A stretch of DNA of 64,000 bases from positions 1-64,000 of the forward strand of contig NZ_JABXKK010000066.1 in assembly GCF_017115045.1 (NCBI RefSeq), written 5' to 3'. Source of the stretch: Nostoc sp. NMS8 (lineage in GTDB: Bacteria > Cyanobacteriota > Cyanobacteriia > Cyanobacteriales > Nostocaceae). Shown here one piece after another: positions 1 through 9,809 of the stretch (the stretch's first letter is position 1; every line of letters starts with the position of its first letter). The notes below the pieces were generated by a model. That model saw only the letters and a list, made by a program, of their open reading frames with translations, searched no databases and was not told the origin of the DNA. The position numbers were made by a program, and so were the translations under genes.

Positions 1-376
1 TGATGGCATTATCTAGACTCCATAGATGATTCTTTTTGTCAATGCGTAAGTCCTATAATCTTTAAATATTCAATTTTACTGAAGATTATTAGGCACTAGT
101 ATAACGTCTGTAACCAAGAAACCCGCGATCGCAGACATTAGTGCTTTTAGCTCCAAAACGCGGATAAATCAAATGACCTCTCTGATCAAAAATCCTTAAA
201 TCCTTAAGGCAATGTTGATGGATTCTGATGCCCGGGGTTGAGATTAAAGGGCAATACTTCTTGGTAAAGGACAAAAGCAGGGTAAAGTAATAGTTGTTAG
301 CCTAAGAAGTGCGATGCCTACGGGTTTTTTAACTAATCCTCAATCTCCAGTTACTTTTACTTTGAGTTAAGCAACC
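1..376. other. Intergenic region upstream of the SWIM gene
   Basis: No gene is supported here. A 61-codon minus-strand reading frame (89-274) has no recognisable domain and no good ribosome-binding site, so I treat it as chance. In related cyanobacteria a SNF2-type helicase often precedes the SWIM gene, but none is visible in these 376 bases. Confidence 0.4.
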
Positions 377-1213
377 ATGACCAATTATACTCTTCAAGCA
401 AGTCGAGAATGGTGGTCACAACAATGGCTAGATTTGCTAGATTCCTATCGGTTTAAAAAACGTTTGGAACGTGCGAGAAATTATGCTCGTCAAGGGAATG
501 TTCTCAGCATCGAATTTAAAGGTGCAAAAGTATTAGCTAGGGTGCAAGGTAGTGAAGTCGAACCTTATAAGGTTTCTCTCTCCCTTGAACCATTTACCGA
601 TGAACAATGGGGTTATGTAATTGAAACCATGTCCCAAAGGGCAATTTTTGCTGCTAAATTATTAGCAGGAGAAATGCCACAAAATATAGAAGAAGTCTTC
701 ACGGCTAATGGTCTTTCGATATTTCCTTTTACTCTTGGTGATGTCCATAGTAAATGCTCTTGTCCTGATAAAGCAAATCCCTGTAAACACATTGGTGCTA
801 TCTACTATCAGTTGGGCGATCGGTTCAGTGAAGACCCCTTTGTACTATTTCAATTGCGCGGACGTACCAAAGAGCAAATTATCAGCGATTTGCGAAAATT
901 GCGTAGTGCCAAGATTGAACCAAACACCGCAGAAACGCCCGATATTCAACAGTCAATTCCTAATAACAAATACTCGGTAAAAATTGATTTTTTCTGGCAA
1001 TACAATGAGCCACTAGAGTCATCCTTGGTAGTAATTGCACCGTCTACTAGCGAGATAGTTTTAGATGTATTAGGAGCAATACCCCTTGCCAAAGAAGAGG
1101 AAAACGCAGTAAATTCAACTTCGAGTGATGTGGTAATGAAGTATTTAAATACAGTTTACAGAGATGTGAGCCAAAAAGCTTTTTTAACAGCGATGAATGT
1201 AGGAGGAAGTTGA
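377..1213 (+). CDS. SWIM zinc-finger protein
   Basis: Protein of 278 residues with one recognisable element, a SWIM zinc finger of the form C-x-C-x6-C-x-H at Cys127, Cys129, Cys136 and His138. SWIM fingers bind zinc and are thought to mediate DNA or protein contacts. In cyanobacteria and other bacteria these proteins are usually encoded next to SNF2/DEAD-box helicases and are taken to be their partners; no helicase is in view, so that role is inference. The flanking N-terminal part (about 1-120) and the C-terminal part (about 160-278) are mixed alpha/beta with no motif I recognise. The ATG start fits the family, although no strong Shine-Dalgarno is seen. The gene ends only about 40 bp before the remnant of a convergent Uma2 gene. 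Confidence 0.85.
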   Translation: MTNYTLQASREWWSQQWLDLLDSYRFKKRLERARNYARQGNVLSIEFKGAKVLARVQGSEVEPYKVSLSLEPFTDEQWGYVIETMSQRAIFAAKLLAGEMPQNIEEVFTANGLSIFPFTLGDVHSKCSCPDKANPCKHIGAIYYQLGDRFSEDPFVLFQLRGRTKEQIISDLRKLRSAKIEPNTAETPDIQQSIPNNKYSVKIDFFWQYNEPLESSLVVIAPSTSEIVLDVLGAIPLAKEEENAVNSTSSDVVMKYLNTVYRDVSQKAFLTAMNVGGS

Positions 1214-1255
1214 TAATAATTCGTAGTTCGTAATGGGCTACGCCCCGCTACGCAA

Positions 1256-1576
1256 TTTACCCCGAATCGCAGCTTCATTCTAGAAATAGAAGCAGTTATC
1301 TGATTCTACCCCTGCCATTCGGCTTTCTCGCTTCCAAGTAGTCGAGCCACAACTTTCATAGTCTAAATCCAGCACATCAGCGATTTCTTTGACCAAATCA
1401 CCAATTACCTCTTTGTAATGTTCGTGTTCTGGTAAAGGTGTGATAATTTCTAAGGTAGTGCGATCGTAAGCTAACCTTGCTGCCCGATGTCCCAAGTCTT
1501 TTAGAAGATTTTCAAACTGTTCCCACCTAATGTCATAAAGCATTACTCGGTCTGCTCGATTTTTGGCGACTGTCAT
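1256..1576 (-). pseudogene. Uma2-family nuclease remnant (truncated)
   Basis: The 98-codon reading frame matches the N-terminal half of Uma2 (DUF820) proteins, which belong to the PD-(D/E)XK nuclease superfamily and are normally about 190-230 residues long. It runs as far as the conserved DNCFY segment and then meets a TAG at 1280-1282. Reading on in the same frame gives NEAAIRGK (1256-1279), which continues the family consensus, so the TAG is probably a nonsense mutation. After that the sequence becomes a dispersed repeat rich in gctacgcccc-type words and the C-terminal catalytic half is gone. An intact paralogue with a different sequence lies at 37495-38178. Confidence 0.7.
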
Positions 1577-1597
1577 TGTTACGACCTCCAGAATGTT

Positions 1598-1783
1598 TTA
1601 TTGTCCAAACTCAAGCCTAGCCTGTTCTACCAAATCAGCGGTAACAAGCTCTTGTCCTGCTTCACGAGCTAGTTGTTCAATTCTGGCTTTAGCTTGAGAG
1701 CGGACAAAAAAGGGAATATTTTGTAACTTTTCCTTCGCTTCAGATGTCCATCGTAAAGCATCAATAAAATTGGAATCGCTCAT
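1598..1783 (-). CDS. PCP_red-domain small protein
   Basis: A 61-residue protein that is almost entirely a PCP_red domain (residues about 8-58: [19 protein letters not shown], then AREAG...V). This domain is the C-terminal module of ChlB, a subunit of light-independent protochlorophyllide reductase. Cyanobacteria also encode it alone or in other small proteins. Whether the free domain binds pigment or ChlB is not known to me. It lies downstream of psbC on the same strand, beyond a hairpin terminator, so it is probably transcribed separately. The ATG start is the only sensible one. Confidence 0.75.
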   Translation of the reverse strand: MSDSNFIDALRWTSEAKEKLQNIPFFVRSQAKARIEQLAREAGQELVTADLVEQARLEFGQ

Positions 1784-1840
1784 GGTATTAATAACCTTGG
1801 TAAGTTGCTCAATTTATCAATAGATTACTAATTCTCCTAT

Positions 1841-1871
1841 AAAAAAAGCCCTTGCTTTTATGCAAGAGCTT
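1841..1871 (-). terminator. Rho-independent terminator after psbC
   Basis: Read on the minus strand, a 10-bp stem (AAGCTCTTGC with GCAAGGGCTT, one mismatch) and a 6-base loop is followed by a run of T. It lies about 40 bp past the psbC stop codon. Confidence 0.75.
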
Positions 1872-1911
1872 CTAAATAATTTAGTTGTCAATGATGAAAT
1901 AAATCTTAGAA

Positions 1912-3303
1912 CTAGTCTAGATCGTTCATGAACATCACTGGCTCAGTATCACGGTTAATTCCTTTCTCAAAACCACCAGCCGCAGCCCGTGCGCGACCAG
2001 CGTGCCACAAGTGACCAACTAGGAAGAAGAATCCTAGTACGAAGTGAGAAGTTGACAACCAAGCACGAGGAGATACGTAGTTGAAGGAGTTAATTTCGGT
2101 AGCCACACCACCCACGGAGTTCAAAGAACCCAGAGGAGCATGGGTCATGTATTCAGCAGCACGACGAGCTTGCCAAGGCTGAATATCGTTCTTGATTTTT
2201 TCCAAATCAAGACCATTGGGGCCACGTAGAGGCTCCAACCAAGGGCCGCGGAAATCCCAGAAGCGCATGGTTTCACCACCGAAGATGATTTCACCAGTTG
2301 GAGAGCGCATCAGGTATTTACCTAGACCTGTAGGGCCTTGGGCAGAACCGACGTTAGCACCCAAGCGTTGGTCACGAATCAAGAAGGTCAAAGCCTGAGC
2401 TTGAGAAGCTTCTGGGCCGGTAGGGCCGTAGAATTCGCTTGGATAAACGGTGTTGTTAAACCAAACAAAGATGGAGGCGATGAAGCCCATCAGTGAAAGA
2501 GCGCCCAAGCTGTAGGAAAGGTAAGCCTCACCAGACCAGATGGATGCACGACGTGACCAAGCAAAAGGCTTGGTAAGAATGTGGAAAATACCACCAGAAA
2601 TTAAGATAAAGGCAACCCAAATGTGACCACCGACCACATCTTCTAAGTTATCGACGCTAACAATCCAGCCTTCACCACCGAAGGGAGATTTGAGTACATA
2701 ACCGAAGATAACGGCTGGGTTCAATGTCGGATTGGTAATAATCCGAACATCACCACCGCCTGGTGCCCACGTGTCATACAACCCACCAAAGAACATTGCC
2801 TTTGCTACCAACAGCAATGCACCGAATCCCAAAATAATCAGGTGGAACCCGATGATGTTGGTCATCTTGTTCTTGTCTTTCCAGTCGTAACCAAAGAAAG
2901 AAGAGTATTCTTCTAAGGTTTCTGGCCCACGGACGGCATGATAGATACCGCCAAAGCCAAGGACAGCTGAGGAAATTAGGTGGAGTACACCAACTACAAA
3001 GTAGGGGAAGGTATCGATGACTTCACCACCAGCACCAACACCCCAACCCTGACTGGCGAGGTGAGGTAACAAGATCAAGCCTTGTTCGTACATGGGCTTT
3101 TCAGGAATGAAGTGAGCAACTTCAAACAAAGTCATCGCTCCAGCCCAGAATACAATCAAACCAGAGTGGGCAACATGAGCGCCCAGCAGTTTACCAGATA
3201 AGTTGATTAAACGTGCGTTACCAGACCACCAAGCAAATCCAGTGGATTCTTGGTCGCGTCCAGCGCCGCCTAAGATATTTGGTCTATTAGAGAGCGTTAC
3301 CAC
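1912..3303 (-). CDS. psbC: Photosystem II CP43 chlorophyll-binding protein
   Basis: CP43 is the inner antenna protein of photosystem II. It binds chlorophyll a and beta-carotene in the thylakoid membrane, and its large lumenal loop contributes a ligand to the manganese cluster. The protein reads [12 protein letters not shown] at the start, has six hydrophobic helices with paired histidines, and includes the conserved loop segment [14 protein letters not shown] with its manganese-site Glu and Arg. I place the start at the GTG at 3303 (463 residues) rather than at an upstream codon, because GAGGAGGTA lies 7-8 bases before it inside psbD and because psbC in cyanobacteria and chloroplasts classically starts at this GTG. 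The start overlaps the end of psbD by 17 bp, so the two are co-transcribed and probably translationally coupled. Confidence 0.98.
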   Translation of the reverse strand: MVTLSNRPNILGGAGRDQESTGFAWWSGNARLINLSGKLLGAHVAHSGLIVFWAGAMTLFEVAHFIPEKPMYEQGLILLPHLASQGWGVGAGGEVIDTFPYFVVGVLHLISSAVLGFGGIYHAVRGPETLEEYSSFFGYDWKDKNKMTNIIGFHLIILGFGALLLVAKAMFFGGLYDTWAPGGGDVRIITNPTLNPAVIFGYVLKSPFGGEGWIVSVDNLEDVVGGHIWVAFILISGGIFHILTKPFAWSRRASIWSGEAYLSYSLGALSLMGFIASIFVWFNNTVYPSEFYGPTGPEASQAQALTFLIRDQRLGANVGSAQGPTGLGKYLMRSPTGEIIFGGETMRFWDFRGPWLEPLRGPNGLDLEKIKNDIQPWQARRAAEYMTHAPLGSLNSVGGVATEINSFNYVSPRAWLSTSHFVLGFFFLVGHLWHAGRARAAAGGFEKGINRDTEPVMFMNDLD

Positions 3304-4342
3304 GTGGTAATACCTCCTCAGGGAATACAAATTGTTCGTGGGGTTGATCTTGAGGAGCCATCCAAGCGCGGATACCCTCGTTCAGCAAAATGTTTTTGGT
3401 ATAGAAGGTTTCAAACTCAGGGTCTTCCGCCGCCCGTAATTCTTGGGAGACGAAATCATAAGCCCGCAGGTTGAGTGCTAAACCGACGATGCCAACGGCG
3501 CTCATCCACAAACCGGTGACTGGCACGAACAACATGAAGAAGTGCAACCAGCGTTTGTTTGAGAAAGCAATACCGAAAATCTGTGACCAGAAACGGTTTG
3601 CTGTCACCATTGAGTAGGTTTCTTCCGACTGGGTAGGATTGAAGGCGCGGAAGGTGTTAGCACCATCGCCGTCTTCAAACAAGGTATTTTCGACTGTGGC
3701 ACCATGAATGGCGCACAATAGCGCACCACCCAATACACCCGCAACACCCATCATGTGGAAGGGGTTGAGTGTCCAGTTATGGAAACCTTGCAGGAATAGC
3801 AGGAACCGGAAGATCGCCGCGACGCCAAAGCTGGGTGCAAAGAACCAGCTTGATTGTCCCAAGGGGTAAATCAGAAATACACTGACGAATACCGCGATGG
3901 GAGCAGAGAAAGCGAGAGCGTTGTAAGGACGGATACCTACTAGACGCGCAATTTCAAATTGCCGCAACATGAAGCCAATCAAACCGAAGGCTCCGTGTAG
4001 GGCAACGAATGGCCACAAACCACCCAATTGGAACCAACGGGTGAGGTTGCCTTGGGCTTCTGGCCCCCACAACAGCAATAGGGAATGTCCCATACTGTCA
4101 GCGGGGGTGGATACTGCCACTGTCAAAAAGTTCGCTCCTTCTAGGTAGGAGGAGGCTAATCCGTGGGTGTACCAAGAGGTGACGAAGGTGGTGCCGGTCA
4201 GCCAACCGCCTAGTGCTAGGAAGGCGCAGGGGAATAATAATATCCCTGACCAACCTACGAATACGAAGCGATCGCGCTTGAGCCAGTCGTCCAGAACGTC
4301 AAACCACCCTCTACTGGGGGCACGTCCAACTGCGATGGTCAT
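3287..4342 (-). CDS. psbD: Photosystem II reaction centre protein D2
   Basis: D2 pairs with D1 to form the photosystem II reaction centre and binds P680 chlorophylls, pheophytin, the quinone QA and the non-haem iron. The protein has 351 residues, the usual length, with five membrane helices. The iron/quinone region reads [26 protein letters not shown] and the tail ends in [10 protein letters not shown], both typical. The ATG at 4342 is preceded by an AGAGGA ribosome-binding site. The gene is the first of a psbD-psbC operon. More than 900 bp upstream lacks genes and presumably holds its promoter and leader. Confidence 0.98.
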   Translation of the reverse strand: MTIAVGRAPSRGWFDVLDDWLKRDRFVFVGWSGILLFPCAFLALGGWLTGTTFVTSWYTHGLASSYLEGANFLTVAVSTPADSMGHSLLLLWGPEAQGNLTRWFQLGGLWPFVALHGAFGLIGFMLRQFEIARLVGIRPYNALAFSAPIAVFVSVFLIYPLGQSSWFFAPSFGVAAIFRFLLFLQGFHNWTLNPFHMMGVAGVLGGALLCAIHGATVENTLFEDGDGANTFRAFNPTQSEETYSMVTANRFWSQIFGIAFSNKRWLHFFMLFVPVTGLWMSAVGIVGLALNLRAYDFVSQELRAAEDPEFETFYTKNILLNEGIRAWMAPQDQPHEQFVFPEEVLPRGNAL

Positions 4343-5261
4343 TAGAGCAAAATCCTCTTTTTTTACTAAAATTGCAACGTTTCTAAGGCGGTACGGAGAG
4401 CCAGTGTAACCGACTGCCGTGAGGAATTAACGTTTTTTTTGACAATCTCAACTGCTTTTAACCAACTGAGATTCTGAGAGCTTGCTGACTAGTTAAGTCA
4501 TTATTTCTCAGGGTTATGACATTACACGTACCATCGGCTAGTAATCTAGCTTGTGGTAACTTAATGATTCTTAACTTATCACATTAATCAGGGTTTTTGC
4601 CTGATACGCAAAAGTAAATGAGCTATGAAACACGAACCTTATAAATAATATGAATATCAGAATTTTTACAATTTGACACAACTTTTCTCAGAAATCTAAA
4701 AAAAATTAATGCAAATGGACGTATGTAGGTAACTTTTTTCCAAGAGGTCAAGGACAAGGGGGACAATGTAGCAATATCTCTCCCAATTCTCCCCCAGATT
4801 CCCTACTCGCCAAAGCGATTGATTTTTATTTGGAAGTCCCTAACCTAAAAAATTATATCGGTAGCAGGAACATGGAGCGGCGTAGTTGAGTTTTTGTCAA
4901 CGATGTTTGGTAAAATGCAGGTGGTTACTTCACCGCCACGGTCGTTGATACACCTCTAGAAAACCTATCTATGTGAAACGTTAGCCAAAGGGAAAAGAAG
5001 TTAGCATATCTTGACTAACTACAAATAGCCCAAGTGGTTTGTCCTGTAGTGCAAGTCAGCCAGCATCATCTAGGACAGTAAAATTTGTAGAGTACAGGGT
5101 AAAAAATTTATAGTCTGCGGTAGGGTTTCCGGGGACTTAAAACATAGCTCTCAGTGCCTCCTCAGCAATAGCGAGATGGGCACAGACAGCTACCACTCTA
5201 TGCAAAAGCATTTAGTGGGCGAGTATGTAACAGCGAGTATCTCACGGGCAATGGTAGTTCA
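4343..5261. other. Long intergenic region between divergent psbD and ycf4
   Basis: No protein gene is supported in about 920 bp. The left part must hold the promoter and 5' leader of psbD (minus strand) and the right part that of ycf4 (plus strand). A short inverted repeat AATCTCA...TGAGATT lies near 4445-4475. The 4880-5260 segment is less AT-rich than the middle and could encode a small RNA, but I recognise no known RNA family in it. Confidence 0.5.
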
Positions 5262-5831
5262 ATGACGACATCAACAACGATTAACAAAGGCGATCGCCTC
5301 CTGCATCAAAATGTTCTCGGTTCTCGTCGGTTCAGCAACTACTGGTGGGCAACTATCGTTACCTTGGGAGCAAGTGGCTTTCTCTTGTCTGGAATATCCA
5401 GTTATTTAAAAGTTAATTTACTTATAGTTTCCGATCCAACCCAACTGGTATTCGTTCCTCAAGGATTGGTAATGGGGTTATATGGGGCTGCTGGCTTGCT
5501 ATTAGCCACATACCTGTGGCTAGTGATTTTATTGGACGTTGGAGGCGGTTACAACGAATTTAATCACGAAACTGGCGCAATCAAAATCTTCCGTTGGGGG
5601 TTTCCTGGCAAAAACCGCCGAATTGAAATTGATAGCCGCATAGAAGATGTACAATCTGTGATCATAGACGTGAAAGAAGGTCTTAATCCCCGTCGCGCCC
5701 TCTATCTACGCATTAAGGGCCGGCGAGATATACCCTTAACACGGGTTGGACAACCTTTATCTTTAACAGAGTTAGAAACGGAAGGCGCACAGTTAGCCCG
5801 CTTTTTGGAAGTGTCGTTAGAAGGATTGTAA
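5262..5831 (+). CDS. ycf4: Photosystem I assembly protein Ycf4
   Basis: Ycf4 is a thylakoid protein that helps assemble the photosystem I complex. This 189-residue protein has the family's architecture: a basic N-terminus (LGSRRFSNYWWA), two transmembrane helices (about residues 28-50 and 65-90), the conserved GGGYNEFNHETG segment after the second helix, and a soluble C-terminal domain (FRWGFPGKNRRIEI through the LSLTELE segment). Length is normal for the family. It is divergent from psbD. The next gene on the same strand, a cyclophilin, is about 140 bp away across an STRR-rich spacer, so the two need not form an operon. Confidence 0.96.
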   Translation: MTTSTTINKGDRLLHQNVLGSRRFSNYWWATIVTLGASGFLLSGISSYLKVNLLIVSDPTQLVFVPQGLVMGLYGAAGLLLATYLWLVILLDVGGGYNEFNHETGAIKIFRWGFPGKNRRIEIDSRIEDVQSVIIDVKEGLNPRRALYLRIKGRRDIPLTRVGQPLSLTELETEGAQLARFLEVSLEGL

Positions 5832-5832
5832 A

Positions 5833-5935
5833 GGATTGGGGGCTGGGAACTGGGGACTGGTAAAAATTTATTTGCCTGATATTTGCCTAATTCCTACATC
5901 CCTAATCCCCTGTCCCTAATACCTAATGCCCCTTA
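5833..5935. repeat. STRR-type short tandem repeats
   Basis: Degenerate heptamer-like words (ggggactgg, cctaatccc, ccctaatacc) fill the spacer between ycf4 and the cyclophilin gene. Such short tandem repeats are typical of heterocystous cyanobacteria. Confidence 0.55.
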
Positions 5936-5972
5936 AAACGATAAGATACTCTGGTTAAATCGGTAACAGGCA

Positions 5973-6773
5973 ATGCGGTTAAAAATTTCACAATTTTTGC
6001 TTTCTTTTGTGCTTATTAGTGCCTTGATGTTGGGAGGATGTTCAACACAGCAAGTCGCTTCTAATGCGTCTTCTCCAACCTCGACAGCTACCTCGAACAC
6101 AAGCGAGGCAAGCACCAAGACAACTACTGAAGCAACTTCTGTATCTCAAACTAGTAGTGAGAGTATTCCTGGACTGGCAGATTTACCAAGGCTAGAAGGT
6201 AAGGCAACTGTGGTAATCACGGTTAAAGGCTCACCGATTACGATTGAAGTAGACGGCACTGATGCCCCGATTACATCTGGCAATTTCATAGATTTAGTGC
6301 AAAAGGGTGTGTACAACGGTTTAGCTTTCCATCGAGTTGTGCGCGAACCCCAACCGTTTGTAGTTCAAGGGGGCGATCCTCAAAGCAAAGACCCGAAAGT
6401 TCCAGCAGATAGCCTGGGAACCGGTAGTTATATTGACCCAAAAACCGGAAATGCTCGTTATATACCTTTAGAAGTTAAGCCAAAAGGTTCAAATACTCCG
6501 ATTTACAATAAACCATTTGATGCTAGTGCCCAACCTGTCGTATTACCCCATAAACAGGGTGCAGTAGCAATGGCGCGATCGCAATCACCAGACTCCGCTT
6601 CTGCCCAGTTTTACTTTGCTTTAGCAGATTTGGCGTTCTTAGATGGTAACTACGCGGTGTTTGGCAATGTCACTCAAGGCTTTGATGTTGTAAACAAAAT
6701 TCAGCAAGGCGATCGCATTGACTCCGCTAAAGTCACCCAAGGTGCTGAAAATCTGAAAACACCAAGTAAGTAG
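5973..6773 (+). CDS. Cyclophilin-type peptidyl-prolyl isomerase lipoprotein
   Basis: Predicted membrane-anchored cyclophilin that catalyses cis-trans isomerisation of proline peptide bonds in exported proteins. Residues 1-22 form a signal peptide and a lipobox (LMLGGC) puts the acylated cysteine at Cys23. Residues about 25-65 are a Ser/Thr-rich linker. The cyclophilin domain spans about 75-260 with [28 protein letters not shown], and [18 protein letters not shown]. Length (266) is normal for cyanobacterial cyclophilin lipoproteins. Most likely located in the periplasm or thylakoid lumen; which one cannot be told from sequence. Confidence 0.93.
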   Translation: MRLKISQFLLSFVLISALMLGGCSTQQVASNASSPTSTATSNTSEASTKTTTEATSVSQTSSESIPGLADLPRLEGKATVVITVKGSPITIEVDGTDAPITSGNFIDLVQKGVYNGLAFHRVVREPQPFVVQGGDPQSKDPKVPADSLGTGSYIDPKTGNARYIPLEVKPKGSNTPIYNKPFDASAQPVVLPHKQGAVAMARSQSPDSASAQFYFALADLAFLDGNYAVFGNVTQGFDVVNKIQQGDRIDSAKVTQGAENLKTPSK

Positions 6774-6840
6774 AGGAAGAGGGCAGGGAGCGGGGAGCAG
6801 GGGGAGAATAATTACTAACTTCTAACTCCTAACTTCTAAA

Positions 6841-7986
6841 TTGGTAAAGGTTGTTGTCACTGGTATTGGTTTAGTTTCCGCTTTGGGTGGAAGCTTAGAG
6901 GATAGTTGGCGAAATTTAATCGCGGGTAAATCTGGAATTCGATTACACCAACCATTTCCAGAACTTAGACCACTTCCTCTAGGTTTGATTGGTCAACAAC
7001 CATCTGAGTTGACAGCATTAACTCAAATGGTTGTTGCTTCTGCTTTACAAGATGCTGGGTTAGTTGCACCTTTAGCTGATTGTGCTGTAGCCATTGGATC
7101 GAGTCGCTCTTATCAAGCTTCTTGGGAGAAGTTGGCACGGCAAATGTATAATGATGCAGAAAATTTTCCCGTGTCATTTTTTGGAAATTGGCTAGATACA
7201 TTACCTCATATAAATGCGATCGCAGCTGCAAGGCAAATCGGTGCATCGGGGATAGTTTTAGCACCAATGGCAGCTTGTGCTACTGGAATTTGGTCTATTG
7301 CCCAAGCAGCTATGCTTATACAAACTGGGCAATGTCAACAAGCGATCGCAGGTGCAGTGGAAGCACCAATTACACCCTTAACTTTAGCTGGGTTTCAGCA
7401 GATGGGTGCTTTGGCGAAAACTGGTGCTTATCCCTTTGATTTGCATCGAGAAGGCTTAGTGTTGGGCGAAGGCGCGGCTGTGTTTGTCTTAGAATCAGCA
7501 GAGTTTGCCAAGCAGCGTCAAGCAAAAGTGTATGGTGAAATTCTTGGTTTTGGCTTAACCAACGATGCATATCATAGTAATTCACCAGAACCTAAAGGGA
7601 AAAGTGCGATCGCAGCTATCAAACAATGTCTAGAACGTAGTTGTCTATCACCAAGCGATATCGATTACATTCATGCTCATGGCACAGCTACGCAGCTAAA
7701 TGACCAAATGGAGAGTATGGTAATCCAGCGTTTGTTTCCCCAAGGCGTGGCAGTTAGTTCCACTAAGGGAAGCACGGGTCATACATTAGGAGCATCTGGA
7801 GCTTTAGGTGTAGCTTTTTCTCTCATGGCATTAAAGCATCAAACATTACCGCCTTGTGTAGGCTCGAAACAGCCAGAGTTTGATTTAGATATTGTTACAG
7901 CCGCACGTCTAAGTAAAATTCAGCAGGTATTATGTTTGAGTTTTGGCTTTGGGGGACAGAATGCTGCGATCGCCTTAGCAAGGTAA
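6841..7986 (+). CDS. Beta-ketoacyl-ACP synthase (FabF-like)
   Basis: Condensing enzyme of the KAS I/II family, which extends an acyl-ACP by two carbons using malonyl-ACP. The catalytic triad is present: Cys146 (MAACATG), His280 (HAHGTATQLND) and His314 (GSTGHTLGASG). At 381 residues it is about 30 shorter than typical FabF. The start is a TTG, since the N-terminal beta strand (VKVVVTGIGLVSALGG) begins immediately after it and upstream sequence is STRR repeat without a ribosome-binding site. It is not beside other fab genes; fabD-fabH lie near 48 kb and fabG near 31 kb. It may be a second KAS used in a specialised lipid or secondary pathway, but this is inference. Confidence 0.88.
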   Translation: MVKVVVTGIGLVSALGGSLEDSWRNLIAGKSGIRLHQPFPELRPLPLGLIGQQPSELTALTQMVVASALQDAGLVAPLADCAVAIGSSRSYQASWEKLARQMYNDAENFPVSFFGNWLDTLPHINAIAAARQIGASGIVLAPMAACATGIWSIAQAAMLIQTGQCQQAIAGAVEAPITPLTLAGFQQMGALAKTGAYPFDLHREGLVLGEGAAVFVLESAEFAKQRQAKVYGEILGFGLTNDAYHSNSPEPKGKSAIAAIKQCLERSCLSPSDIDYIHAHGTATQLNDQMESMVIQRLFPQGVAVSSTKGSTGHTLGASGALGVAFSLMALKHQTLPPCVGSKQPEFDLDIVTAARLSKIQQVLCLSFGFGGQNAAIALAR

Positions 7987-8114
7987 AAACTTGTGGGTTT
8001 AACTATGCTTACCGACATAATATATAAATTTTCATTAAGGGGCACACAAATTTGCGCCCCTACAAACGGTGATTTTTGAATAATTTTACATATCAGAATA
8101 TAAAATATAAAACT

Positions 8115-8163
8115 GTAACAAAAACTACAAAATACTCGTTTTTATCAAAAAAAGAGATAAGCT
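8115..8163 (+). promoter_or_regulatory. NtcA-like site upstream of glutamate dehydrogenase
   Basis: GTA-N8-TAC lies at 8115-8128, exactly the core of the NtcA nitrogen-control binding site. A TAN3T -10-like box (TAAGCT) is at 8158-8163, 29 bases further on, longer than the usual spacing of about 22. The site is about 90 bp before the gene start. The match is visible; its use is inference. Confidence 0.4.
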
Positions 8164-8215
8164 TAAGTACAGATGATATCCGGTTCGTAAAGATACCGTG
8201 ATTAGGAGAAAATTT

Positions 8216-9505
8216 ATGATTTCAAAATCCTCGTTGCTGGCGGAACCTGCTTCTCCGGCGCATATATGCCCATTTGACCAAGCCTGTAGCTACTTAGAAG
8301 CGGCAGCTAAAGAATTAAATTTAAATCAGGGTTTACTAGAAATTCTCAGCCACCCGCGTAAGGTTGTCACAGTTTCCATACCCGTGAAACTAGATGATGG
8401 GGAAATACAGGTTCTCGCTGGACATCGGGTACAGCACTCTGATGTTTTAGGCCCATACAAGGGTGGAATTCGTTTCTATCCGGCTGTAACATTGCGCGAG
8501 GTATCCGCTCTAGCAATGCTGATGACCTGGAAATGTGCCTTGTTAGGTATTCCTTACGGTGGTGGTAAGGGTGGCATTGCTATAGATCCCAAACGCTACA
8601 GTGTTGGCGAATTAGAGCGAATCAGCCGTCGTTATATCAGCGAGTTGATTAAAGATATTGGGCCTTCCGTAGATATTCCTGCGCCAGATATGGGTACTTC
8701 TGCCCGTGAAATGGCTTGGATGATGGACACTTACTCTGTGAATATTGGTCATGCTGTACCAGGAGTTGTAACTGGGAAACCCCTTTCTATTGGTGGTTCT
8801 CTGGGAAGAGAAATGGCCACCGGACGTGGCACGATGATTATTGTCCGTGAGGCGTTAGCAGATCGAGGTAAATCCTTGGTAGGAGTGCGAGTCGCGATTC
8901 AGGGTTTTGGTAACGTCGGCTGTGCCGCAGCAGAATTACTATATGAAGCAGGCGCGAAAATTATCGCTGTTTCAACTGGTGCTGGGGGAATATTCTCTGA
9001 AGTTGGTCTTGATATTCCAGCGTTGAAAGTCTACGCTGCTGAAAATCGTAAGAGTATTGTAGGTTTCCCGCAATCTGTAGCAATTAGCAATGCAGATTTA
9101 TTAACTTTACCCTGTGATGTCTTAATACCAGCGGCTTTGGAGAACCAAATCACTGAAGAAAATGTGAATCAGGTACAGGCGCAGATTGTGGCAGAAGCAG
9201 CTAATGGCCCGGTTACTCTTGAGGCTAACTTGGCGTTAGAGGCGCGGGGTGTGATAGTGCTACCGGATATTTTAGCGAATGCTGGCGGCGTAGTCGTGAG
9301 TTATTTAGAGTGGGTGCAGGGTCTTTCTTACGTATTTTGGGATGAGGAGCGCGTCAACCGCGAAATGGAGCATTTGATGGTACAAGCCTACCGCAAGGTG
9401 ATTCATCAGTCGGAGGTGCGCCAAATTTCTTTAAGGTTAGCAGCTTACACTTTAGGGGTGGGTAGAGTGGCTCAGGCACTAACTGACAGGGGTCTTTATC
9501 CTTAA
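8216..9505 (+). CDS. gdhA: Glu/Leu/Phe/Val dehydrogenase, probably glutamate dehydrogenase
   Basis: Predicted NAD(P)-dependent glutamate dehydrogenase interconverting glutamate with 2-oxoglutarate and ammonium. The N-terminal substrate domain contains LGPYKGGIRF and YGGGKGGI with its catalytic lysine; PAPDMGT follows. The C-terminal Rossmann domain contains AIQGFGNVG, and AEAANGP and LPDILANAGG are also present. I choose the ATG at 8216 (429 residues) because AGGAG lies 7 bases upstream; a GTG at 8198 in the same frame lacks such a site. Length fits hexameric GDH. An NtcA-like motif upstream suggests nitrogen control. A strong terminator follows the gene. Leucine or phenylalanine as substrate cannot be excluded from sequence. 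Confidence 0.92.
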   Translation: MISKSSLLAEPASPAHICPFDQACSYLEAAAKELNLNQGLLEILSHPRKVVTVSIPVKLDDGEIQVLAGHRVQHSDVLGPYKGGIRFYPAVTLREVSALAMLMTWKCALLGIPYGGGKGGIAIDPKRYSVGELERISRRYISELIKDIGPSVDIPAPDMGTSAREMAWMMDTYSVNIGHAVPGVVTGKPLSIGGSLGREMATGRGTMIIVREALADRGKSLVGVRVAIQGFGNVGCAAAELLYEAGAKIIAVSTGAGGIFSEVGLDIPALKVYAAENRKSIVGFPQSVAISNADLLTLPCDVLIPAALENQITEENVNQVQAQIVAEAANGPVTLEANLALEARGVIVLPDILANAGGVVVSYLEWVQGLSYVFWDEERVNREMEHLMVQAYRKVIHQSEVRQISLRLAAYTLGVGRVAQALTDRGLYP

Positions 9506-9541
9506 TTGTTGATAGCGACAATTGAATTTATGAGAGAGAAT

Positions 9542-9591
9542 AAATCATCAGTGGGTAAAAGTTTAGGCGATCGCTCACTGATGATTTTTCT
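9542..9591 (+). terminator. Rho-independent terminator of gdhA
   Basis: A 12-bp perfect stem, AAATCATCAGTG with CACTGATGATTT, encloses a loop containing a HIP1-like GGCGATCGC. It is followed by a short T run and lies about 40 bp after the stop codon. Confidence 0.85.
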
Positions 9592-9613
9592 ATTACAGCA
9601 TTACTCTGATTTC

Positions 9614-9663
9614 AGTCCGTTTCAACGGACTTGAGCTACTAGCCCGAAATTTATTTCAGGGTG
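9614..9663. repeat. Tandem small palindromes (REP-like)
   Basis: AGTCCGTT-TC-AACGGACT at 9614-9631 is followed by an imperfect hairpin with CCCGAAAT and ATTTCAGGG arms at about 9643-9663. It resembles dispersed palindromic repeats of cyanobacterial spacers. Confidence 0.45.
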
Positions 9664-9809
9664 AGAAAGCAACGCCAAACCAATGTTTTAGCGGTGAGGG
9701 GTCAAACCCACTGTGAATTGAGCAACAGTCTCATTCTATTCGCTTAAATTTGTTGTGAAAGCCAATACGAGCAAAAATTAACCAGGATTTTTACGAGATA
9801 TCTATAAAT

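Noticed and set aside
89..274. 61-codon minus-strand reading frame
   Set aside because: No domain, no ribosome-binding site and no coding pattern; probably chance.
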